The position numbers and the translations under genes are program-made. Below are positions 54,187 to 62,597 of a stretch of DNA of 64,000 bases, in pieces (the first letter of the stretch is position 1; every line of letters begins with the position of its first letter). Origin of the DNA: Pseudomonadota bacterium (GTDB lineage Bacteria; Pseudomonadota; Alphaproteobacteria; Rhizobiales; Xanthobacteraceae); assembly GCA_018971625.1 (NCBI GenBank), contig JAGXAJ010000006.1, positions 1-64,000 of the forward strand, written 5' to 3'. Under the pieces are notes generated by a model, which was given only the letters and a program-made list of their open reading frames with translations, was not told the origin of the DNA and did no database searches.

Positions 54187-54580
54187 GGTATTCCCCCAAC
54201 GACCTCTCGGCCCACTCTGGGCGCGAACCCGATATCGGTCAATGTGCAATGTCGATATTCTGCCGGACTGAAGCGATTTTCGATCACCCTGAAGCGCGGT
54301 GACGCCGTGCTCAACGCGCCTCGCGGTTGCTCGCCGCAGAAACTGGTTAACCGGTGGTTAAGCCGAAACTGATGCGCCCGGGTCAAGCGCCCGCCGCAAC
54401 GCATCGATTTTCCAACAATATTCCGCAACCAGGCTGCCGGGAGCGCGGGCGGCGATAATAGCCGGGCGAGATGTCGCAGATTTTAGCAGAACGAAACTTT
54501 GTCGGTTTAACCGTTTCTCCAGCCGAACCCCACATAGTTCGGGCCAAAGCAATTGCCGGCAAACGACAGGTTTTGTAGCA
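54187..54580. other. Divergent intergenic region, carbonic anhydrase / HerA
   Basis: About 390 bases holding the promoters of two divergent genes. No gene is convincing on either strand. A-rich and T-rich tracts near 54480-54530 could belong to the herA promoter. Confidence 0.4.
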
Positions 54581-56314
54581 GTGACACCCTTTGGACGCGT
54601 GATTCTGGTGCGCGGATCCCTCGCCCGCATCGGACTTCTGGCGACGGGCGGGATGGCCGTCTCCGAGATCAGGGCCACGGTCGGCCGCTTTGTCAGCATC
54701 CGCTGCACGAATTCGACCATCGTCGCGATGATCACCGAAGTTTCGTGTGAAAACCCGCCGATCTCGGACGCCTACATCGCCAGCGCGTCCGTCGACCTGC
54801 TCGGCGAGATCCTGGGACCGTCGGACCGCCAGAAATTCCAGCGCGGCGTCACCAATTACCCGACCATCGGCGATGCCGTCGACCTCATCAACCATCAGGA
54901 ACTGCGCACGGTCTATGCGCCAAGCGGATCGGACCAGATCAATATTGGCACCTTGCAGCAGGACCCGTCCGTCATCGCCTATGTCGATATCGAGGAGATG
55001 CTGTCCAAGCATTTCGCGGTACTCGGCTCAACCGGCGTCGGCAAATCGACCGGCGTGTCGCTGCTCGTGAACGAAATTCTCAAGGCGCGGCCGAACCTGC
55101 GCATCTTCCTGCTCGACGTCCACAACGAGTACGGCCGCTGCTTCGGCGACCGCGCGCTGGTCCTCAACCCGCGCAATCTGAAACTGCCGTTCTGGCTGTT
55201 CAATTTCGAGGAGATCGTCGACGTCCTGTTCGGCGGCCGGCCCGGCGTTCCCGAGGAACTCGACATCCTCACCGAAGTCATTCCGATGGCCAAGGGCATC
55301 TATACGCAATACCAAAACGCCGACCGCGTCGGGCTGAAGCGCATCGATACCAAGACGATCGGCTATACCGTCGATGCGCCGGTGCCCTACCGCCTGGTCG
55401 ACCTGATCTCGCTGATCGACGACCGCATGGGCAAGCTCGAGAACCGCTCCTCGCGCATCATCTATCACAAGCTGATCTCTCGCATTGAAACCGTGCGCCA
55501 CGATCCGCGCTACACCTTCATGTTCGATAACGCCAATGTCGGCGGCGACACCATGGCCGAAGTCATCAGCCATCTGTTCCGCCTGCCCGCCAACGGCAAG
55601 CCGATGACCGTCATGCAGCTTGCCGGCTTTCCCGCCGAGGTCGTCGACTCCGTGGTTTCGGTACTGTGTCGCATGGCGTTCGATTTCGGATTATGGAGCG
55701 ACGGCGTGTCGCCGCTGTTGTTCGTCTGCGAGGAAGCGCATCGCTACGCCTCCGCCGACCGCACTATCGGTTTCGGGCCGACCCGCAAGGCGGTTTCCCG
55801 TATCGCCAAGGAAGGCCGCAAATACGGCGTCTATCTGGGCCTGGTCACCCAGCGCCCGGCCGAACTCGACGCGACCATCATCTCCCAGTGCAACACGCTA
55901 TTCGCGATGCGGCTTGCCAACGAGCGCGACCAGGCGCTGATGCGCTCGGCAGTTTCGGACGCGGCCGCGAATCTGCTGTCGTTCGTGCCCTCGCTCGGCA
56001 CCCGCGAGGTCCTGGCATTCGGCGAAGGCGTCGCATTGCCGACCCGGCTGCGCTTCAATGAGGTCCCGGCGCACCAGCTGCCGCGCAGTGAGGCCACCAT
56101 CTCGACTGTGCCATCGGTCGCCGCCGGCCACGATATGCACTTCGTCGGCGCTGTACTCGAACGCTGGCGCGGCGTCACATCGCAACGCGATGTTCCCAAC
56201 GATCCCGGCATCAATGAGCGGCCAGCGGCGCGCGTCGCGGAAGCGCCGATGCTGCAGCCATCGATGGGCCTCGACCACGACCGCTTCTCGCTGTTGAAAA
56301 AGCCGCTGCGCTGA
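54581..56314 (+). CDS. HerA-type hexameric ATPase (DUF87, HAS-barrel)
   Basis: A 577-residue FtsK/HerA-superfamily ATPase, expected to be a DNA translocase. An N-terminal HAS-like barrel (about 1-130) is followed by Walker A GSTGVGKST (149-157), FLLDVHNEYGRCFGD, and Walker B LLFVCEEAHRYA. A sensor-like GLVTQRPAELDATIISQCNT and the arginine-finger region RLANERDQALMRSAVSD come next, as in HerA/MlaA-type proteins. The start GTG 54581 lacks a strong ribosome site and is uncertain. There is no NurA nuclease gene alongside, so its partner, if any, is elsewhere. Confidence 0.88.
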   Translation: MTPFGRVILVRGSLARIGLLATGGMAVSEIRATVGRFVSIRCTNSTIVAMITEVSCENPPISDAYIASASVDLLGEILGPSDRQKFQRGVTNYPTIGDAVDLINHQELRTVYAPSGSDQINIGTLQQDPSVIAYVDIEEMLSKHFAVLGSTGVGKSTGVSLLVNEILKARPNLRIFLLDVHNEYGRCFGDRALVLNPRNLKLPFWLFNFEEIVDVLFGGRPGVPEELDILTEVIPMAKGIYTQYQNADRVGLKRIDTKTIGYTVDAPVPYRLVDLISLIDDRMGKLENRSSRIIYHKLISRIETVRHDPRYTFMFDNANVGGDTMAEVISHLFRLPANGKPMTVMQLAGFPAEVVDSVVSVLCRMAFDFGLWSDGVSPLLFVCEEAHRYASADRTIGFGPTRKAVSRIAKEGRKYGVYLGLVTQRPAELDATIISQCNTLFAMRLANERDQALMRSAVSDAAANLLSFVPSLGTREVLAFGEGVALPTRLRFNEVPAHQLPRSEATISTVPSVAAGHDMHFVGAVLERWRGVTSQRDVPNDPGINERPAARVAEAPMLQPSMGLDHDRFSLLKKPLR

Positions 56315-56425
56315 GCCGCCGCTGCCATACCGGCCGCCGCACCCGGACATGCTTGGCGAGAGCTACCGCCATCGACTATGATTGCCGGCGTCCGTATCAC
56401 GCGGTTACGAGCCGGAATTTTTACC

Positions 56426-57001
56426 ATGACCCAGACCGCCCAGCGCTTTCCCACACCCGCGATCGATCAACTCCCCGAGGATATCCGCGGCCGGCTTTTG
56501 GCCGTGCAGGAGAAGTCCGGTTTCGTCCCCAATGTGTTCCTGACCCTGGCTTATCGGCCGGATGAATTTCGCGCATTCTTTGCCTATCACGACGCCCTGA
56601 TGGATAAGAACGGCGGCCTGACCAAGGCCGAACGCGAAATGATCGTGGTGGCCACCTCCGGCGCCAATCAGTGTCAGTATTGCGTGATCGCGCACGGCGC
56701 GATCCTGCGGATACGGGCCAAGAACCCGTTGATCGCCGATCAGATCGCCGTCAACTATCGCAAGGCCGACATCACGCCGCGCCAGCGCGCGATGCTCGAC
56801 TTCGCCATGAAGGTCAGCCTCGAGGCCGGCAGGATCTCCGAACAGGATTTTGTCGAACTCGCCGGTCACGGCTTCTCAAACGACGACATCTGGGACATCG
56901 CCGCGATCGCGGCGTTCTTTGCGCTATCGAACCGAATGGCGAACGTCACTGCCATGCGCCCCAACGACGAATTCTATATGCTGGGTCGGCTGCCGAAATA
57001 G
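56426..57001 (+). CDS. Peroxidase-related AhpD-like protein
   Basis: A 191-residue helical protein of the carboxymuconolactone decarboxylase/AhpD superfamily ('uncharacterized peroxidase-related enzyme'). The redox CxxC with its histidine is in NQCQYCVIAHGAIL. The flanking KSGFVPNVFLTLAYRPDEFRAFFAYHDALM and LTKAEREMIVVATSGAN are family landmarks. The ATG at 56426 gives the usual start MTQTAQRFP; 56378 is the alternative. It reads 111 bp after herA. Its natural reductant and substrate are unknown. Confidence 0.9.
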   Translation: MTQTAQRFPTPAIDQLPEDIRGRLLAVQEKSGFVPNVFLTLAYRPDEFRAFFAYHDALMDKNGGLTKAEREMIVVATSGANQCQYCVIAHGAILRIRAKNPLIADQIAVNYRKADITPRQRAMLDFAMKVSLEAGRISEQDFVELAGHGFSNDDIWDIAAIAAFFALSNRMANVTAMRPNDEFYMLGRLPK

Positions 57002-57022
57002 ACGACCCGGTGTTGCCCGCCG

Positions 57023-57646
57023 CTAATCGTCTGATGCCGGTCCGCACCAGCCCGGCAGATAGACCGCGTCTTTGCTTTTACCCAAAGCGAGCGCCGTCTC
57101 GAGCGCCGTGTCGAAATTTTCATCGACGCCCTTGCGGGACATTCTCCGGCGCAGGAAATCCGCCCACAGGAATTCGCTGAACGGCGTGGTGTCCTTGGCG
57201 AAGCCGCCAATGCGACGCAGTTCGCCGGCAAGGCTGCGGAACGGATCGTCCTTGAGTTTGGTGACCGATTTCGGAAGTTCGTCGAAGTGCCGGCGTTGCC
57301 CCTTGGCATCATAGGGATAAACCCAGTGCTTGTTATCCATCACGCCCCAGAACGCATCGGGTTCGACCATCGTAAGATCGCCGATCACAGTGATCAGGAC
57401 GTCCTCGACGCCCTCGTCGTGAAGCGCGCGCGCCAGATGGTGGTGATCGACCACATAATGGCTCTTGTCCGGGCCGAGCACCACCGGAATCATGTGCTTG
57501 CCGAGGAGCTCGCCTTGCTTCTTCGATTTCTGTTCACGCCACCGTTTGCGCTTTTCCTTGACCTCCCGCATGCCGACCGTCATCTGGGTTGGACGCAGCG
57601 AGAGAATGGCAACGGGCCGAAGGATCGGTTCGCGCGTGTTCGCCAT
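57023..57646 (-). CDS. ParB-like nuclease-fold protein (ParBc_2 type)
   Basis: A 207-residue protein resembling the ParB/Sulfiredoxin fold. LRPTQMTVGMREVKEKRKRWREQ at the start and MIPVVLGPDKSHYVVDHHHLARALHDEGVEDVLITVIGDL in the middle give the characteristic 'P.V...D....DGHH...A' pattern (here VDHHHLA). Proteins of this branch are not chromosome-segregation ParB and lack its HTH. The ATG is at 57646. Its stop lies 21 bp from that of the AhpD-like gene, in convergent orientation. Its function is not known. Confidence 0.8.
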   Translation of the reverse strand: MANTREPILRPVAILSLRPTQMTVGMREVKEKRKRWREQKSKKQGELLGKHMIPVVLGPDKSHYVVDHHHLARALHDEGVEDVLITVIGDLTMVEPDAFWGVMDNKHWVYPYDAKGQRRHFDELPKSVTKLKDDPFRSLAGELRRIGGFAKDTTPFSEFLWADFLRRRMSRKGVDENFDTALETALALGKSKDAVYLPGWCGPASDD

Positions 57647-57708
57647 GACTTGTGCCCCTTATTATGACAAAGCAAAAATCTCGCTAACAACCAGGCGATT
57701 ATGTCATG

Positions 57709-57810
57709 ATGGCGCAAGCGATCAAATGCCTTTCCGCCTGGGAGCGCCTCAAGATTCCTAAGATATTCAAAAACCAAAGCGAGCCGACATCAAAGCCGCG
57801 TGTGGTCCGA
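57709..57810 (+). other. N-terminal coding stretch of the KirBac channel in another frame
   Basis: The ATG at 57709 reads MAQAIKCLSAWERLKIPKIF, then KNQSEPTSKPRVVR. From about 57810 the downstream frame continues IGGREIITEGLYLSFWTDIS and joins the channel protein. Adding one base near 57809 would link these into one protein with a typical KirBac N-terminus (KPRVVRIGGRE). This stretch is therefore the probable true start of the gene at 57879-58646. Confidence 0.6.
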
Positions 57811-57878
57811 TTGGCGGCCGTGAAATCATCACCGAGGGTCTGTACTTAAGCTTCTGGACCGACATCAGTCATCGCTGC

Positions 57879-58646
57879 ATGACGGCGTCATGGCCTGCCT
57901 TTATCGGCGGCGCGGCCCTCGTGTTCATCGTCTTCAACGCGGTCTTTGCCGCGTTTTACTGGATCGGAAATCAGCCGATCTCCAGCGTGCCCGACGGCGC
58001 TTATATCGACTACCTCTATTTCAGCATCGAGACGCTTTCGACGGCCGGCTATGGCGACATGCATCCGCAGACCCACTACGGCCACTTCATCGCTGCAGTC
58101 GAGCTTTTCACAGGCATCTTCTCGATGTCATTGATGACGGGGCTGATCTTTGCCCGCTTCTCGCGGCCGAACGCGCGGCTATTGTTCGCCGACAACCCGG
58201 TCATTTCGGACCACGAGGGCAAGCCGACCCTGATGCTTCGTCTGGCCAATGAGCGGCACAACATCATCAGCAATGCCACCGCCAGGCTTTGGGTGTTCAA
58301 GGACAGGGTGAGCATGGAAGGCCGATCGTTCCGGCGCTTCCACGAGTTGGCGCTGTTACGGAACGAAAGTCCGGCGCTGGCGCTGAGCTGGACGCTGTTC
58401 CACATCCTCGATGATGAAAGCCCGCTTTACGGCCTTGACGCCGACGGACTGGCGGCGGCGAACGTTTCGCTCGTGGTGGTGGTGTCGGGCTATGACGTTG
58501 TTGCAGCGCAAACCGTCCATGCCCGAAAATCCTATGATCATCCGGAGATTCGCTTTGGCCATCGTTATGCCGAAATTCTCGGCACCACGGAGGACGGCCG
58601 GCTCAGGGTCGACTACGGCATGTTCCACCAAACCATTGCGGACTAA
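57879..58646 (+). CDS. Inward-rectifier potassium channel (KirBac), probably frameshifted at its start
   Basis: An inner-membrane K+ channel of two helices per subunit with a cytosolic C-terminal immunoglobulin-like domain. TM1 is FIGGAALVFIVFNAVFAAFYWIG. The pore helix and filter read FSIETLSTAGYGDMHP, with the filter TAGYGD in place of the more usual TVGYGD. TM2 is FIAAVELFTGIFSMSLMTGLIFARFSRP. The C-terminal domain includes GKPTLMLRLANERHNII and LHLLHxI-like SWTLFHILDDESPLYG. A start at ATG 57879 cuts the slide helix (FWTDISHRCMTASWP). The expected N-terminus sits upstream in another frame, so the intact protein may not be made. Confidence 0.82.
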   Translation: MTASWPAFIGGAALVFIVFNAVFAAFYWIGNQPISSVPDGAYIDYLYFSIETLSTAGYGDMHPQTHYGHFIAAVELFTGIFSMSLMTGLIFARFSRPNARLLFADNPVISDHEGKPTLMLRLANERHNIISNATARLWVFKDRVSMEGRSFRRFHELALLRNESPALALSWTLFHILDDESPLYGLDADGLAAANVSLVVVVSGYDVVAAQTVHARKSYDHPEIRFGHRYAEILGTTEDGRLRVDYGMFHQTIAD

Positions 58647-58722
58647 ATCTCGCTTGCGCACACATCAACATTTTCTGGGCGACACCGCGCGACCGTGCTA
58701 ACTTAACTAGGGTGTCACGGAA

Positions 58723-59079
58723 TTGACGGCAGTGAAGATCCAGCGGCCCATTGCATCGGACGAGGAGCATCAGGTGCTCCAGTTTCGACCACGTAACCCG
58801 GAGCTCGCGCCGGGTCGGCGGTGGGACCTGAACGCACAGCCCCGCCAAGACAGTTCCTCGCGCGAGCCCAACGATCTGTCCCGCTATGAGCGGCCAAGAG
58901 ATGAGCCGGACGATTTCCGCCATCGCATGCTGGCAAACATCGCGGCCTTTGCGTTTACCGTGGCGCTGACCGCGATCGGAATATGGCTTGCCATGAGCAT
59001 CGCAGATCTGCGCCGGACTCAGGATTGCGTGCTGATGGGACGGCGCGACTGCGTTCATATCACAACCCCTGCCAGCTAG
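58723..59079 (+). CDS. Hypothetical protein with C-terminal membrane segment, 118 aa
   Basis: A hydrophilic, Arg/Asp-rich region (about 1-65) is followed by one predicted helix (MLANIAAFAFTVALTAIGIWLAMSIADL) and a short tail with two cysteines (DCVLMGRRDCVHI). The start may be TTG 58723 or a GTG 9 bases downstream. I do not recognise a domain, but the layout is typical of small proteins conserved in Bradyrhizobium. It is followed by about 210 bases with no assured gene before acpXL. Confidence 0.6.
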   Translation: MTAVKIQRPIASDEEHQVLQFRPRNPELAPGRRWDLNAQPRQDSSSREPNDLSRYERPRDEPDDFRHRMLANIAAFAFTVALTAIGIWLAMSIADLRRTQDCVLMGRRDCVHITTPAS

Positions 59080-59289
59080 CCGTTTTCAGGCCAGACCCCG
59101 GGGTTTCTGTCCTCAGCCCAGACCACCGGGCCCGTGCAACCACCACAGTATGACCGCCTCCATTGAACTCGGGGCGGGCCTCCGATATACGGGCAGTCGA
59201 TTCCCGCGGGAGGGATCGGGCAATACGGGGAGCAACGCCCGGCCGCTGCGCCATTGTAAAAATTACCATCAATTATCAAAGGCTTAGTA

Positions 59290-59577
59290 ATGTCATCCAC
59301 ATTCGATCAGGTCGCCACGATTATCGCTGAAACTTGCGACATACCGCGCGACACGATCACGCCGGAGAGCCACGCTATCGATGATCTGGGCATCGACAGC
59401 CTGGATTTTCTCGACATTGCGTTTGCCATCGACAAGGCGTTCGGAATCAAGCTGCCGCTGGAAAAGTGGACGCAGGAAGTCAACGACGGCAAAGCCACCA
59501 CCGAACAGTATTTCGTCCTGAAAAATCTCTGCGCGCGCATCGACGAACTGGTTGCCGCCAAAAGCGCGGGCGCTTAA
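59290..59577 (+). CDS. acpXL: Specialised acyl carrier protein for very-long-chain fatty acids (AcpXL)
   Basis: Carries the growing 27-hydroxyoctacosanoic or related very-long-chain acyl chain destined for lipid A. The 95-residue length is larger than AcpP. The phosphopantetheine serine is Ser37 in [21 protein letters not shown], followed by the AcpXL-type [13 protein letters not shown]. It begins the cluster acpXL-fabZXL-fabF2XL-fabF1XL-lpxXL on the plus strand, with a 9-bp gap to the next gene. The region upstream is AT-rich (CATTGTAAAAATTACCATC), a plausible promoter. Confidence 0.95.
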   Translation: MSSTFDQVATIIAETCDIPRDTITPESHAIDDLGIDSLDFLDIAFAIDKAFGIKLPLEKWTQEVNDGKATTEQYFVLKNLCARIDELVAAKSAGA

Positions 59578-59586
59578 TCGCGCGTC

Positions 59587-60060
59587 ATGCATCTTGAATA
59601 TTTCCAGCTCGTTGACCGCATCGTCGACCTTGATCTCGGCGAACGCACGATCACGGTCGAAGCCCAGGTTCCCAAGCAGAACACCATTTTCGAGGGACAT
59701 TTTCCCGGCTATCCGCTGATGCCCGGTGTGCTCCTGATCGAAGCGATGGCACAAAGCTCCGGCTGGTTGCTGATCGCGCTGACGAAATTCGAACGCATGC
59801 CGTTCCTGGCTTCGGTCAAGGAAGCCAAAATGCGCAGTTTCGTCACTCCCGGCGATTTGCTGACGATCAATGTTCGCGTCGTACACGAGGGCTCGGGCTA
59901 TGCGGTCACCGAAGCCAAGATCCGGGTCAGCGGTGAATTGAGGAGCAACGCCACGATCACCTTCGGCGTCATACCGTTCCCAAATCCCGAGTTGCGAGGA
60001 CACATGGAGGCGATGGCCACGCGTATCGGTTTTCCGCAGCAGGCCGTGAGCCATGACTGA
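59587..60060 (+). CDS. fabZXL: 3-hydroxyacyl-ACP dehydratase of VLCFA synthesis (FabZ-like)
   Basis: A 157-residue hotdog dehydratase. The catalytic His is in FEGHFPGYPLMPGVLLIEAMAQSSGWL, with the Glu of the LIEAMAQ helix. It removes water from the 3-hydroxyacyl chain on AcpXL. The start ATG at 59587 lies just after acpXL, and its stop overlaps the start of the next gene (ATGACTGA). Assignment to the XL pathway is from cluster context, since the domain itself resembles ordinary FabZ. Confidence 0.93.
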   Translation: MHLEYFQLVDRIVDLDLGERTITVEAQVPKQNTIFEGHFPGYPLMPGVLLIEAMAQSSGWLLIALTKFERMPFLASVKEAKMRSFVTPGDLLTINVRVVHEGSGYAVTEAKIRVSGELRSNATITFGVIPFPNPELRGHMEAMATRIGFPQQAVSHD

Positions 60061-61261
60061 GACGAAATCTTCCAAGCCGGGATCGACCGAAGTCTGGATC
60101 ACGGGCATCGGCCTTGCGACCTCGCTCGGCGAGGGGCTGGACACGACCTGGGACGCGCTCAGCCAGCGGCGCATCAATGTCGACGAAAAGAATTTCGCAC
60201 CTTATGTGGTGCATCCCTGGGCGCCGGTCAATTTCGATATCCAGATTCCAAAAAAGGGCGACCAGCGCCAGATGGAAGCCTGGCAGCGGATCGGTACGTA
60301 TACCGCCGGGCTGGCGCTGGACTCGGCCGGGATCAAGGGCAACAACGAAATCCTGGCGCGAATGGACATGATCGTCGCCGCCGGCGGCGGCGAGCGCGAT
60401 CTGGCGGTCGACACCGCCATCATGCAGGCCGCCGCCAAGAACAATTTCGCGCCCGGCTTCCTCAACGAACGTCTGATGAGCGATTTGCGGCCGACACTGT
60501 TTCTCGCCCAGCTCTCGAATCTGCTCGCCGGAAATATCGCCATCGTTCATGGGGTGACCGGCTCGTCCCGTACCTTCATGGGCGAGGAAGGCGCGGGCGT
60601 CGACGCGGCCCGGATCGCGCTTGCGCGTATCGCCGCCGGCCAGAGCGACATCGCGCTGATCGGCGGCTCGCATAACTCCGAGCGCAAAGAAATGCTGATG
60701 CTCTACCAGTTCGACGATTTCAACCTCAGGGACCACTTCGCGCCGGTCTGGGCGCGCAGCGGCAAGCCAGGTTTTGCGCTCGGCTCGGTCGGCGCCTTTC
60801 TGGTCATGGAATCCAGGGCGCATGCGCAGACCCGGGGTGCCAGGCCTTTTGCGCGGCTAACCAATGTGGTGGCCGATCAGGCACGCCGCAAAACGCCGGG
60901 CGAGGTTACGGCGTCATTGCAATCGCTGTGGTCGAAACTCGGCAAGCTCGACGATAACGGCGCCATCATCACCGGCGCGACCGGCGTGGAGCCCGTCACG
61001 TCGGAGGAACTGGCGTTTCTGCGACAGCATCCGGATTTCGCGATCAGGGCCAGCGGCACCGCGTTCGGCCACAACATGGAAGCGCAATTCATTCTGGGGC
61101 TGGCGCTTGCGGCACTTTCGATCTCGCGCGGAGCGTTGTTTCCCCCCAACGATCCGACCGCGCTGGAGGTTGAAATGTCGAAAGCGCCGAGCCAGATTGT
61201 GGTGGCCGGAGCCGGCCACTGGCGCAGCGAAGGCATGGCCTTGGTCGAGGCGGTCAAGTGA
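60053..61261 (+). CDS. fabF2XL: Beta-ketoacyl-ACP synthase-like protein lacking the catalytic Cys (FabF2XL)
   Basis: A thiolase-fold protein of 402 residues aligned to FabF. Where FabF has the nucleophile in TACASG, this protein reads SSRTFMGEEGAGVDAARIA, placing Glu179 at the Cys position. The first active-site histidine region (NAHGTGT in its neighbour) is replaced by ITGATGVEP, while FGHNMEAQF still supplies a GH. It should therefore not condense acyl chains on its own. Its partner fabF1XL has all residues. The pair recalls the KS/chain-length-factor pairs of type II polyketide systems. This is inference, as the role of FabF2XL is known only from genetic context in rhizobia. Confidence 0.9.
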   Translation: MTETKSSKPGSTEVWITGIGLATSLGEGLDTTWDALSQRRINVDEKNFAPYVVHPWAPVNFDIQIPKKGDQRQMEAWQRIGTYTAGLALDSAGIKGNNEILARMDMIVAAGGGERDLAVDTAIMQAAAKNNFAPGFLNERLMSDLRPTLFLAQLSNLLAGNIAIVHGVTGSSRTFMGEEGAGVDAARIALARIAAGQSDIALIGGSHNSERKEMLMLYQFDDFNLRDHFAPVWARSGKPGFALGSVGAFLVMESRAHAQTRGARPFARLTNVVADQARRKTPGEVTASLQSLWSKLGKLDDNGAIITGATGVEPVTSEELAFLRQHPDFAIRASGTAFGHNMEAQFILGLALAALSISRGALFPPNDPTALEVEMSKAPSQIVVAGAGHWRSEGMALVEAVK

Positions 61262-61288
61262 GCGCGGCACGAAACCGGCGGGGGACAG

Positions 61289-62566
61289 ATGGCAGCAACC
61301 CACGATAAATTTGGCAGGCCGATCGTCGTCGTCACCGGCATGGGCGTAGTCACCTCGCTCGGCGCCGGAAAAGCCGACAATTGGGCGAAACTCACCGCCG
61401 GCGAATCCGGCATCCGGACAATTACGCGCTTTCCGACTAACGGACTGAAAACGTCGATTGCCGGAACGGTCGATTTTCTGAAGGTCGAGCCGTTTTCCTC
61501 TCCCGATCTATCGCAAAAGCTGGCCGAGACCGCCGCAGAGGAAGCCATAACGCAGGCCGCGATCGGCACCAAGGGTGATTTTCCGGGGCCGCTGTTCCTC
61601 GCGGTCGCCCCGGTCGAAATCGAATGGCCGAACAGGCTGGAGCTTGGCCGCGACACAGGCATCCTCGACTACACTTACGACGACCTTCTCAGAGTTAGCG
61701 GCGGTGGAAAATACCGTAGCTATCACCGGCGTTTTCTGTTCGGTTCAGTGTCGGACCATCTCGCCGAGAATTTCGGCACCAAGGGTTCGCCGATTTCGCT
61801 TTCGACGGCGTGCGCTTCCGGCGCCAGCGCGATCCAGCTCGGGGTCGAAGCCATTCGCCGCGGCGAATCCGACGCTGCGCTATGCGTAGCGACCGACGGG
61901 TCGGTCAATCTGGAAAATTTGATCCGCTTCTCGCTACTGTCGGCGCTGTCGATGCGGAACGATGCGCCGCAATCGGCGGCACGGCCATTTTCCAAGAACC
62001 GCGATGGTTTTGTCATGGCCGAAGGCGCGGGCGCGCTGGTACTCGAAAGCTATGCGGGCGCTAAAGCCCGCGGCGCTGCTATCCTCGGCGTGCTCGCCGG
62101 CTGCGGCGAACTCGCAGACTCCTTCCATCGCACACGCTCGAGCCCCGATGGCAAGCCCATCATCGGGTGCGTGCGCAACGCGCTGTCCGATGCCGGCATC
62201 GGCCCCGAGCGGATCGATTACATCAACGCGCACGGCACCGGCACACCGGAAAACGACAAGATGGAATATCTCGGCATCTCGTCGGTGTTCGGCGAACAAA
62301 CCAGCCGCGTTCCAGTCTCCTCCAACAAGTCGATGGTCGGCCACACACTGTCGGCCGCGGGCGCGGTCGAGGCCGTGTTCTCGTTGCTGACGCTCGAGCA
62401 CCAGCGGATTCCGCCGACCATCAATTACGACGTCCCCGACCCGGCGATTTCCTTCGACGTCGTGCCCAACAAGGCGCGCGACGCCCGTGTCACCGCGGTG
62501 ATGTCGAATTCGTTCGGTTTCGGCGGCCAGAACGCCTCGCTGATCCTGACGCGCGAGCCGCTCTGA
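61289..62566 (+). CDS. fabF1XL: Beta-ketoacyl-ACP synthase II of VLCFA synthesis (FabF1XL)
   Basis: Elongates the AcpXL-bound acyl chain by decarboxylative condensation with malonyl-ACP. The catalytic triad is complete: Cys175 in LSTACASGASAIQLG, His315 in DYINAHGTGTPEND and His352 in SNKSMVGHTLSAAGAVEA. The 425-residue length is normal. The ATG at 61289 follows GGGGGACAG. The gap to lpxXL is only 31 bp, although rhizobial clusters normally carry an adh2XL dehydrogenase gene there. Confidence 0.94.
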   Translation: MAATHDKFGRPIVVVTGMGVVTSLGAGKADNWAKLTAGESGIRTITRFPTNGLKTSIAGTVDFLKVEPFSSPDLSQKLAETAAEEAITQAAIGTKGDFPGPLFLAVAPVEIEWPNRLELGRDTGILDYTYDDLLRVSGGGKYRSYHRRFLFGSVSDHLAENFGTKGSPISLSTACASGASAIQLGVEAIRRGESDAALCVATDGSVNLENLIRFSLLSALSMRNDAPQSAARPFSKNRDGFVMAEGAGALVLESYAGAKARGAAILGVLAGCGELADSFHRTRSSPDGKPIIGCVRNALSDAGIGPERIDYINAHGTGTPENDKMEYLGISSVFGEQTSRVPVSSNKSMVGHTLSAAGAVEAVFSLLTLEHQRIPPTINYDVPDPAISFDVVPNKARDARVTAVMSNSFGFGGQNASLILTREPL

Positions 62567-62597
62567 CCGGCGGCAAGATCATTGTTGGCTGCTTCTG

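Noticed and set aside
59076..59300. Minus-strand 74-codon Cys/Pro/Gly-rich frame before acpXL (CPIPPAGIDCPYIGG)
   Set aside because: The composition is intriguing, but it overlaps the acpXL start, has no clear ribosome site and no recognised domain. Conservation would be needed to accept it.
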